A stretch of 5,489 bases of DNA, from assembly GCA_020048595.1 (NCBI GenBank), contig JAIFMH010000221.1:1-5489 (forward strand), in the 5' to 3' direction. A program made the position numbers and the translations under genes. Numbering within the stretch: the stretch's first letter is position 1; every line of letters begins with the position of its first letter. This DNA comes from Bacteroidota bacterium. Its GTDB lineage: Bacteria; Bacteroidota; Bacteroidia; Bacteroidales; UBA4417. Shown here piece after piece: positions 1 through 4,801 of this stretch. Under the pieces are notes generated by a model. That model saw only the letters and a list, made by a program, of their open reading frames with translations. It was not told the origin of the DNA and searched no databases.

Positions 1-102
1 ACTGAATGAGGGATCGGACCAGCTTTTTTCCAGCTTGGTCGAAACACATGCGAACAATAACCCGATTAACAGGGTTGACAGAAGGAAAAATTTAGTTTTC
101 AT
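1..102 (-). CDS. Putative lipoprotein, N-terminal 34 residues only (cut by window edge)
   Basis: The minus strand reads ATG at 102 and stays open to base 1, giving 34 codons with no stop. The peptide starts MKTKFFLLSTLLIGLLFAC, a short basic N-region and a hydrophobic core ending in a lipobox-like L-F-A-C, with Cys19 as the expected lipidated residue. Phe at -2 is less usual than Ala, Ser or Thr, but the rest fits a signal peptidase II substrate. After the Cys comes STKLEKSWSDPSF. A small Ser/Thr/Lys stretch followed by S-W-x-D-P is what I recall at the start of a family of small uncharacterised bacterial lipoproteins, some annotated near DUF4136; this is recollection and was not checked. The start is preceded by A/T-rich DNA without a Shine-Dalgarno sequence, normal for Bacteroidota. 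It lies 187 bp downstream of the exported-protein gene on the same strand. It is probably anchored in the envelope; its function is unknown. Confidence 0.72.
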   Translation of the reverse strand, partial: MKTKFFLLSTLLIGLLFACVSTKLEKSWSDPSFS

Positions 103-203
103 GATCTTTGATTTTTTAGTTAATAATTAATTATCTGTAATTCAACGTTTCAATTAATTTATTGCGGTTGTGCCAGTCACATGAATAAACGCTGCAGGTA
201 ATC

Positions 204-238
204 CGGGTATTCACACTTTGCCACTCCGGGCATACCCG
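204..238 (-). terminator. Inverted repeat, possible weak terminator of the 290-985 gene
   Basis: CGGGTAT at 204-210 and ATACCCG at 232-238 are perfect 7-bp inverted copies separated by 21 nt. The structure lies about 50 nt past the stop codon of the minus-strand gene ending at 290, in the 187-bp gap before the lipoprotein start. No T-run follows it on the minus strand, so it is not a standard rho-independent terminator. It could be an mRNA 3'-end stabiliser or chance. Nothing else is recognisable in the gap 103-289. Confidence 0.3.
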
Positions 239-289
239 TTAAACAAGAATTGTGACCCGATGATACTATCACAATGTTCATTCAGGTAA

Positions 290-985
290 CTATTTCCCCG
301 ATGCATTTTTAAATCCTGAATTTACAATAACGATTTTAAGGTCTTTTGCCGGTGCATCCAACGTTGTTGTACCCTGAAACTGCGTACCATCAGGCAGGTC
401 GCTGAAAGTGACGTTAAAAGCCACTTTTTCTTTGGGATCGTCAACGGAAGTGCTTACATCCAATGCCATAAGTTTTTGATCTGTTTTGTTGAGGGAAATT
501 GCGAGAGCATCACCTGCATCATTATAATCCGGGAAACTGAGTTTAAACTTTTTATTGGGCTCCAGAATCTGTATACCGACTTTTCCATCGTTATAGATTT
601 TCTGTAATTTTTCAGGATCCGGTGGAAGATAAGTCTGCACTTTTTCAACGGCATTTTTAGCATAATCCGACATATCAGCTTTCTTATTTGCAGCTACTTT
701 GCCACGTATTCCACCAGGACTTTTAGCTGCATTGGATCCACCGGTTTCAACTTTGGTGAGTTTACCATCCAAAGCATAATAGCACTGCTTCTGCTTTACC
801 GATTTCTGTTCACCTTTAACAAAAACTGTAGTAGTTTCAATCCATTCGTATTTCTGCATAGCCGCCTTACTGTCGGTCAGGTTCTTTTTTATCATGGCTA
901 TATTTTCCTGCATATCAGCCTGTGCAGATAAACGGGTGATTCCGGCAATAAAGACTACAATAAATAAGAAAGTCAGCTTTTTCAT
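290..985 (-). CDS. Exported protein of uncharacterised family (231 aa)
   Basis: I do not recognise a named domain. Residues 1-21 form a signal peptide (MKKLTFLFIVVFIAGITRLSA) with cleavage expected before Gln22, so the mature protein is exported, with no further membrane segment. Residues 24-47 look helical. Residues 47-80 read as alternating beta-strand (YEWIETTTVFVKGEQKS, then CYYALDGKLTKVE). A Gly/Lys/Ala-rich stretch follows at 82-104 (GGSNAAKSPGGIRG). A helical part at 105-131 contains YLPPDPEKLQ. The last 95 residues look beta-rich again and include FPDYNDAGD, DLPDGTQF and a final IVIVNSGF. From memory, proteins with this order (YxW, GExKS, DGKL, PGG-RG, LPDG) occur in Acidobacteria and other soil phyla as hypothetical proteins; I could not check this. 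The beta-rich layout might suggest a LolA- or RseB-like fold, which is inference only. ATG at 985 is preceded by an A-rich leader (CTAAAAACCAAAATT) and the signal peptide supports this start. The stop is TAG. It lies 93 bp downstream of the PorT-like gene. Confidence 0.85.
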   Translation of the reverse strand: MKKLTFLFIVVFIAGITRLSAQADMQENIAMIKKNLTDSKAAMQKYEWIETTTVFVKGEQKSVKQKQCYYALDGKLTKVETGGSNAAKSPGGIRGKVAANKKADMSDYAKNAVEKVQTYLPPDPEKLQKIYNDGKVGIQILEPNKKFKLSFPDYNDAGDALAISLNKTDQKLMALDVSTSVDDPKEKVAFNVTFSDLPDGTQFQGTTTLDAPAKDLKIVIVNSGFKNASGK

Positions 986-1039
986 AATTTTGGTTTTTAG
1001 TGGTTAAAACTCTTAATTATAATTCGATTGATACTGATT

Positions 1040-1070
1040 GCATTATTAAAATAAGAAATGGCATTATTAA
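1040..1070. repeat. Two direct copies of GCATTATTAA spaced 21 bp
   Basis: GCATTATTAA occurs at 1040-1049 and again at 1061-1070, an exact 10-bp direct repeat with a 21-bp start-to-start distance, about two helical turns. Both sit in the 93-bp gap between the PorT-like gene and the exported-protein gene, 55-85 bp upstream of the latter's start (985, minus strand). Position and phasing would suit a regulator-binding site, but the copies are AT-rich and may be chance. I see no clear TAnnTTTG promoter in this gap, so the two genes may be co-transcribed. Confidence 0.4.
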
Positions 1071-1078
1071 GGCTATCA

Positions 1079-1792
1079 TCAGCTTTTTTCCGGTTTTGCA
1101 CCCAAGCCAATAGGTAGTTTCAGATAGATATTCAGGGATGAATTTTTCATCGTAACATCTGGTGTTTTGCTTACATTTACTAAGCCGTAATAATAGCTGA
1201 CACCTACGGCCATGCTTTTAAGTATTCTTTTGGTTTTATATCCTATTCCTCCAACAAGACCGGCATCAAGGCGCGTGTACTGATCCTTTACATCCTTGGT
1301 GTAAGTCAGGTCACCGTCGAGGGTGGATGTTTCGAAAATATCATTGGCTTTTGTGCGGAGGCCAAACTGCGGCCCGGCTTCAATATACCAGCGGTTGTTA
1401 AAGCGCTGCTGAAACATTACAGGCACATAATAGCAACTGATCTTTTTTGTCAATGTTCCATCTTTGTATATAGAATCAAAATTTGCATCCCCGATGGAAT
1501 AAACAGGCATCCCGGTGGCTCCGACGTTGGACTTTACCAAAACCCCGGTACTTATAAAGGAATTGTTCTTCACATTTATATGAAAATAAAAACCCAGGTT
1601 GAAGTAGTTTTTACCTTTGGAATTGCTGATATCGTTGAGATAGGAGCGGTTCAAACCACCCACCATTCCAAACTCAATTTTGGGGGTATTTAATTTTTCG
1701 CCAAATAAAAGAGAAATTAGTACCTGTGCCTTTGGGGTCAAGGAAAATAGTAAGAAGAGAGCTAGAAGACTTGTTTTCAGCAGATTTTTCAT
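1079..1792 (-). CDS. PorT-family-like outer-membrane beta-barrel protein (237 aa)
   Basis: This is a small outer-membrane barrel of the type annotated 'porin family protein' or 'outer membrane beta-barrel protein' (OMP_b-brl_2/PorT-like) in Bacteroidota. Residues 1-22 are a signal peptide (MKNLLKTSLLALFLLFSLTPKA) with expected cleavage before Gln23. The mature part has alternating amphipathic strands. Family-like landmarks are GMVGGLNRSY (42-51), SCYYVPVMFQQRF (119-131), WYIEAGPQFGL (135-145), RLDAGLVGGIGYK (174-186) and VGVSYYYGLVNVS (197-209), ending in a strand NIYLKLPIGLG (221-231). The EAGPQFG and DAGLVGGIGYK pair is the strongest diagnostic. At 237 residues it is full length for the group. 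ATG at 1792 opens a proper signal peptide, and two TGA stops lie in tandem at the 3' end (1081-1076). The family is structurally recognisable but functionally mixed: true PorT acts in type IX secretion, while most paralogues have no known role. I would not call this one PorT. Confidence 0.88.
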   Translation of the reverse strand: MKNLLKTSLLALFLLFSLTPKAQVLISLLFGEKLNTPKIEFGMVGGLNRSYLNDISNSKGKNYFNLGFYFHINVKNNSFISTGVLVKSNVGATGMPVYSIGDANFDSIYKDGTLTKKISCYYVPVMFQQRFNNRWYIEAGPQFGLRTKANDIFETSTLDGDLTYTKDVKDQYTRLDAGLVGGIGYKTKRILKSMAVGVSYYYGLVNVSKTPDVTMKNSSLNIYLKLPIGLGAKPEKS

Positions 1793-2051
1793 TTAGTATA
1801 TTGTCAGGTAAATTTTGTTTTTAAAATACTAATCTTTAACTCCAATCCTTAGTTTCCCGTTCATTCAATTGATTTTTATTTGTAAAGAGTCCAGCTAAAA
1901 TTCGGGTAGAATTTATGTGCTATTACAATGAAAAGTATGCAGAAGGACAAAACCGATAAGCTTGTTAAACCTCTGCTTTTTAAGGGAAGCTTTATTCATA
2001 AATACATGTTTATAATTTAATAAAATGCTTATCCCGAACAGCGAATAGAGG

Positions 2052-2059
2052 CAAAAGTA
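2052..2059 (-). promoter_or_regulatory. Candidate -7 promoter element for the PorT-like gene
   Basis: The minus strand reads TACTTTTG, a full match to the Bacteroidota -7 consensus TAnnTTTG. Transcription would start near 2045, leaving a leader of about 250 nt before the ATG at 1792, which is long. The nearest upstream TTTG (minus, 2076-2073) is only 13 bp away, too close for the usual -33 spacing of about 19 bp. A weaker promoter nearer the gene cannot be excluded. Confidence 0.3.
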
Positions 2060-2183
2060 ATTAGGAAATGGACAAATGTTTTAATTGTTTACTTCGAATC
2101 ATTTAAATTAGCTCTTTGTAGGTATTTTTTAAGGGCATTGTTATAATTGCATTAATAGCAGAATCCTTAATACTTAATTTAAA

Positions 2184-2191
2184 TACCTTTG
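2184..2191 (+). promoter_or_regulatory. Probable -7 promoter element for the DUF3667 gene
   Basis: TACCTTTG matches the Bacteroidota -7 consensus TAnnTTTG at every fixed position. A transcription start near 2197 would leave a leader of about 30 nt before ATG 2230, a typical length. No clear TTTG or TTG is found at the usual -33 spacing, but that half is often weak in this phylum. It could also drive the DUF202 gene further down. Confidence 0.5.
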
Positions 2192-2229
2192 AATATTGAG
2201 TTGTGAATGTTTTTTAAACGAAATTAACG

Positions 2230-2961
2230 ATGGTCAGTTTACATATGGAATGCAAAAATTGCAATACAAACTTTGAGGGTAATTATTGCAATAATTGCGG
2301 GCAGAAAGCCGGAGAAGAAAGATTTACTCTTAAACATTTGCCGGGTGAGTTTTTGCACGGTTTTTACCATATACATGGCGGGCTTTTATACACAATAAAG
2401 GAACTTTTTACACGACCGGGGGAAACCTTACGCGGATATATTTCCGGCAAACGAGTAGAATATTTTAATCCTTTCACATACCTGGTACTAATCAGCCTCG
2501 CAGGAGGATTTGTCTATAAATGGTCGGGAGTACCTGATCATTTAAATGAAAATTTTCTGGCTTCCGGGGAAACCGTTAGATTTACAGGTAAGTATTTTAG
2601 CTACAGGATGTTACTTACTATTCCAACTTATGCAATAATATGTAGTATCATTTATAAATCCTTTAAATATAACATTGCCGAACATCTTATCATCAACACT
2701 TTTCTGATAAGCCAGAGTATGGTGCTGATGGTATTCTGGATGCTGATCAGCATCTTGTTAAAACCGGGAAATCTGGGTTTTGAAATCCTTTTCATAAGTG
2801 CATTCAGTTCATTTATACTATACCAGGTAATAGTATTTTTTCGTATTTTTAACACAGGAAAAACTTTTTTGCGCTTGGTTAATGCTGCAGCAGCTGTACT
2901 TATTGGATTAGGTTTAAGTTTTGTTCTGATGAATTTTCTGGTGAAAATTGTACATTTATAG
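2230..2961 (+). CDS. DUF3667-type zinc-ribbon, multi-pass membrane protein (243 aa)
   Basis: The N-terminus carries a short zinc ribbon, CKNC (Cys8, Cys11) and CNNCGQ (Cys20, Cys23), in the frame C-x2-C-x8-C-x2-CGQK. A conserved soluble block follows: LLYTIKELFTRPGETLRGYI, then SGKRVEYFNPFTYL (residues 52-85). This pairing is typical of the DUF3667 family (PF12412), widespread in Bacteroidota and of unknown function. About five hydrophobic segments follow: near 80-98, 126-144, 152-177, 184-206 and 214-239. The ribbon is expected on the cytoplasmic side. The 243-aa length suits the family. The start is uncertain. ATG 2230 has the A-rich leader expected in this phylum and is used here. ATG 2245 (MECKNC...) would put the Cys pair right at the N-terminus, as in many family members, and costs only five residues. 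The stop is TAG. The DUF202 gene follows after 70 bp on the same strand, so co-transcription is plausible. Confidence 0.88.
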   Translation: MVSLHMECKNCNTNFEGNYCNNCGQKAGEERFTLKHLPGEFLHGFYHIHGGLLYTIKELFTRPGETLRGYISGKRVEYFNPFTYLVLISLAGGFVYKWSGVPDHLNENFLASGETVRFTGKYFSYRMLLTIPTYAIICSIIYKSFKYNIAEHLIINTFLISQSMVLMVFWMLISILLKPGNLGFEILFISAFSSFILYQVIVFFRIFNTGKTFLRLVNAAAAVLIGLGLSFVLMNFLVKIVHL

Positions 2962-3031
2962 TCGCTTGTGCTGCCTGATCTGAAATAGTAAATCACGCAT
3001 TTTCAGTAGAATTTTTAAAATAGATTTAAAA

Positions 3032-3436
3032 ATGAAGGACGAACAGACAATCATAAAAGAAGCTGAAAATGATGTCGATCCCCGTGTTGACCTTGCCGTT
3101 GAACGCACCATGCTGGCTATGGAGCGTACCCAACTGGCCTGGGTTCGTACTGTAATAACGCTGATCACAGCGGGAATAGCCATTGACAAAGTGCACCTGG
3201 CACGCATTATTGCGGGGATTGCATGGCAAAAAGATGCCCATTTTGCAGGGTTGTTACTAACTTCCACGGGAACAGCTCTTATGGCATTCGTTACTTTTCT
3301 ATTCATACTGCGTACGAGAGAGCTTAAGTCGATGCGCACAAGCAGAAATAATCTTCCTCAGCCGGGAACTCTTATCTCCATTTTTATGATTGTAGTAGGT
3401 GCCCTGGCGATTTTTTCCCTGGCTTATTCAGGGTAA
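3032..3436 (+). CDS. DUF202 (YidH-like) small inner-membrane protein (134 aa)
   Basis: The family signature is clear: LAVERTMLAMERTQLAWVRT at residues 21-40, the doubled (E)RTxLAxxRT pattern of DUF202 (PF02656), ending at the start of the first membrane helix. Three hydrophobic segments follow: roughly 41-62, 71-94 and 112-132, matching the three-helix layout of the family. The N-terminal 20 residues are acidic and soluble. Known members such as E. coli YidH have no firmly established biochemical role, and a fungal relative is a subunit of the vacuolar transporter chaperone complex. Full length is 134 aa, normal for the family. ATG 3032 follows an A-rich leader (TAGATTTAAAA) without a Shine-Dalgarno sequence. 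No TAnnTTTG promoter is seen in the 70-bp gap behind the DUF3667 gene, so it may be read from that gene's promoter. The stop is TAA at 3434-3436, and the repeat-rich spacer starts right after it. Confidence 0.9.
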   Translation: MKDEQTIIKEAENDVDPRVDLAVERTMLAMERTQLAWVRTVITLITAGIAIDKVHLARIIAGIAWQKDAHFAGLLLTSTGTALMAFVTFLFILRTRELKSMRTSRNNLPQPGTLISIFMIVVGALAIFSLAYSG

Positions 3437-3444
3437 AAAAAGAA

Positions 3445-3500
3445 CAAATCCCAAGTCCCAAATCCCAAGACCCAAATGTCAAATACCAAACCCCAATTCG
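3445..3500. repeat. 14-bp degenerate tandem repeat, CAAATCCCAAGNCC type, four units
   Basis: Four 14-bp units run head to tail: CAAATCCCAAGTCC (3445-3458), CAAATCCCAAGACC (3459-3472), CAAATGTCAAATAC (3473-3486) and CAAACCCCAATTCG (3487-3500). The first two differ at one base; the later ones decay. On the minus strand, bases 3473-3450 contain four GGG runs with 4-nt loops TCTT, ATTT and ACTT, which fits the G-quadruplex rule G3+N1-7. It starts nine bases after the DUF202 stop codon. Confidence 0.85.
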
Positions 3501-3546
3501 AAATCTATATTAATGCTTGTCACCGTTAAGCCCCTTCTGGGTTTGG
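3486..3546. repeat. Inverted repeat CCAAACCC / GGGTTTGG
   Basis: CCAAACCC (3486-3493), at the end of the first CCCAA array, is perfectly inverted as GGGTTTGG (3539-3546), with 45 nt between. The right arm is the only place on the plus strand of this spacer where the G-rich version of the repeat appears, so part of the repeat is present in opposite orientation. The loop is long, and a stable RNA hairpin is uncertain. Confidence 0.45.
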
Positions 3547-3558
3547 GGTCTCTTGTCA

Positions 3559-3607
3559 ACCCAAGAACCAAATCCCAAATCCCAAGAAACCAGGAACAAG
3601 AAACAAG
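3559..3607. repeat. Second cluster of CCCAA(A/G) repeats
   Basis: This cluster has the core CCAAATCCCAAATCCCAAG (3568-3586) preceded by ACCCAAGAA and followed by decayed A/C/G copies (AACCAGGAACAAGAAACAAG). It shares the AAATCCCAAG word with the first array (3446-3455 and 3460-3469), so the two clusters are copies of one repeat type. Only three CCC runs are present, and one loop is 10 nt, so it does not meet the strict G-quadruplex rule. Confidence 0.7.
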
Positions 3608-3748
3608 ACCTACTCTTAAACCCTGCCTGGCCCCGATGGCAATCAGGATGAGACTCAATGAATGCGTAAATTTATCCCGTTTTCAGGGGGACTTCTCTCG
3701 TTTCAGCTTACTTCGGATGCGCTCAGTAACCATCACTCATTGCATCGC

Positions 3749-3769
3749 TTCCGTCTTCCGACTTCCGAC
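3749..3769. repeat. Short tandem repeat TTCCG(T/A)C, three units
   Basis: Three 7-bp units, TTCCGTC, TTCCGAC and TTCCGAC, lie head to tail, 56 bp upstream of the preferred start of the outer-membrane gene at 3825. The sequence is unrelated to the CCCAA repeat but also has a 7-bp period. It is too short and has no spacers, so it is not a CRISPR array. Confidence 0.6.
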
Positions 3770-3824
3770 AAACTAAATATATCCACCAAAATATCAGTTG
3801 AACCATTATAACAAAATTCCAAAC

Positions 3825-4640
3825 ATGAATCGAAACCATTTCCGGATTCTCTTGATTCTATTGTTTCTGCAATACCCGGGGATACCATCAGCACAAACTG
3901 CAGAAGACACAACCAGCAGGCAACAAAACAGTTCTGCCGCTGATGATCCTTCGCAGTTTTTTACCCGTATTGAATTATTTAATGAGCTGCAACATAATCC
4001 CAAGGACTATTACTGGAACCAGACCACGCTCAGAACCATAGTAAAACTTGGGAAACGGTTTACAACCCGGCTGGATATTCCATATGGGTACAGTTCTTTT
4101 TCTTCACCGGAAGGTGCTAAGCATAATGGACTCGGCGACATCTCATTTCGCCTGCTTGGTTTCAAGCTTATCGATGATCCCAAATCTGCTATAACCCTGT
4201 CGATGGAAGTAAGTTTAAATACAGCGGAATCAAAACTTCTTGGTACAGGGAAGAATATGATCATACCTTTATTGAGTTATACCAGGACGTTGAAAAAACC
4301 GGGAAACCTGGTGTCAGTGGTTTTACAACAAACAAATTCTTTTAGCGGGGACGAAACAAGAGAGAATGTCAGTTTTACAAAAATACAGGGAGTATATATT
4401 AAAGTGTGGTCGAAAAAAATGTGGACTGTTGTTGCACCTGTATTGTATATTGACTATGAACACGGCGGCACATCGATGAACCTTGAAGGCAGAATGGTAT
4501 ATGCAACAGCTCCCCGCTCTAATTTTTGGGTTCAGGCAGGGGCCGGATTATATGGTGATTTTATATTGCGGTATCAATGGGCTGCACAAGTAGGTTACAG
4601 GTACTTTCTTTTCCGTAATTTGAACTGGAAGAAAAAGTAA
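3825..4640 (+). CDS. Outer-membrane beta-barrel protein, MetA-pathway/transporter-like (271 aa)
   Basis: From ATG 3825 the protein opens with a proper signal peptide (MNRNHFRILLILLFLQYPGI, then PSA) and expected cleavage before Gln24. The frame is open further up to a TTG at 3798, but that adds nine polar residues ahead of the signal peptide, so I prefer 3825. Residues 25-45 are a polar linker; from 46 on the chain alternates as amphipathic beta-strands to the end. Landmarks are RLDIPYGYSSFSSPEG (82-97), NGLGDISFRLLGFKL (101-115), SMEVSLNTAESKLLGTGKN (126-144), and late strands WVQAGAGLYGDF and VGYRYFLF (235-263). The GLGD motif followed by a strand and a GTGKN turn resembles outer-membrane proteins grouped as 'putative MetA-pathway of phenol degradation' (PF13557), a broad barrel family whose name says little about substrate. 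The last residues are NWKKK, not the aromatic end common in barrels. A role as a passive channel is inference. It sits alone between two long gaps. Confidence 0.82.
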   Translation: MNRNHFRILLILLFLQYPGIPSAQTAEDTTSRQQNSSAADDPSQFFTRIELFNELQHNPKDYYWNQTTLRTIVKLGKRFTTRLDIPYGYSSFSSPEGAKHNGLGDISFRLLGFKLIDDPKSAITLSMEVSLNTAESKLLGTGKNMIIPLLSYTRTLKKPGNLVSVVLQQTNSFSGDETRENVSFTKIQGVYIKVWSKKMWTVVAPVLYIDYEHGGTSMNLEGRMVYATAPRSNFWVQAGAGLYGDFILRYQWAAQVGYRYFLFRNLNWKKK

Positions 4641-4685
4641 AACGATAGATGGTGCTGGAATAGTGATTTTGTTTTAAAATTCTTT

Positions 4686-4723
4686 TTAATAATGATGTTC
4701 TCAATCAACGGAATCATTGTTAA
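4686..4723 (+). terminator. AT-rich hairpin after the outer-membrane gene
   Basis: TTAATAATGAT (4686-4696) and ATCATTGTTAA (4713-4723) pair along all 11 positions in RNA, with one G:U wobble, around a 16-nt loop. It lies 46 nt past the stop of the 3825-4640 gene and is followed by TTTTATGTTT. An 11-bp stem plus a T-rich tail could end transcription, but the stem has only one G-C pair and would be weak. It may instead be a dyad operator for the downstream channel gene. Confidence 0.35.
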
Positions 4724-4801
4724 TTTTATGTTTCCACATCACATTCTTTCTATCCTGTATAAACAAATAACAGAGTACCTCAACTGTAAAAATACAGCCG
4801 T

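Larger units (their letters stand above)
1793..2229. other. Divergent intergenic region, 437 bp, no supported gene
   Basis: This AT-rich spacer separates the minus-strand PorT-like gene from the plus-strand DUF3667 gene. It holds one promoter-like element facing each way (2052-2059 minus, 2184-2191 plus). It also has a 6-bp AT-rich hairpin, AAATTC (1898-1903) against GAATTT (1909-1914), and two AAGCTT palindromes at 1958-1963 and 1987-1992. Two very short open frames occupy its middle on opposite strands: 1928-2020 plus (30 aa) and 1999-1913 minus (28 aa, basic then hydrophobic). Neither has independent support as a gene. I see no tRNA, riboswitch or insertion-sequence end here. Confidence 0.7.
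3437..3824. other. Repeat-rich intergenic spacer, 388 bp, no supported gene
   Basis: Between the DUF202 gene and the outer-membrane barrel gene lies a spacer unlike the other gaps. It is richer in C on the plus strand and made partly of simple repeats. In order: a 14-bp CCCAA tandem (3445-3500); a unique stretch with an inverted repeat; a second CCCAA cluster (3559-3607); about 140 bp of non-repetitive, more GC-rich DNA; and a 7-bp TTCCGAC tandem (3749-3769). An open frame runs across it in one plus-strand frame, but its protein is just translated repeat (QIPRPKCQIPNPN) and is rejected. No convincing promoter for the downstream gene is seen. Confidence 0.7.

Noticed and set aside
1928..2020. 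Plus-strand 30-codon ORF in the divergent gap
   Set aside because: There is no promoter match, no domain and no conservation evidence. It overlaps an equally short frame on the opposite strand.
2652..2996. Minus-strand open frame antisense to the DUF3667 gene
   Set aside because: It is a shadow of a well-supported plus-strand membrane-protein gene, and its product has no family features.
2980..3006. Short inverted repeat CTGAAA / TTTCAG between the DUF3667 and DUF202 genes
   Set aside because: A 6-bp stem with a 15-nt loop is expected by chance in AT-rich DNA, and no strong T-run follows directly.
3445..3607. CRISPR-like array
   Set aside because: The units are 7-14 bp, adjacent and degenerate, with no unique spacers of constant length and no cas gene in the window.
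3399..3776. Plus-strand open frame of 125 codons across the repeat spacer
   Set aside because: It starts inside the DUF202 gene in another frame. Its product is translated repeat (PKSQIPRPKCQIPNPN) followed by a sequence with no recognisable domain.
3798..3824. Upstream TTG start extending the outer-membrane protein by nine residues
   Set aside because: The extension (MNHYNKIPN) is polar and would precede a complete signal peptide. ATG 3825 gives a standard exported N-terminus.
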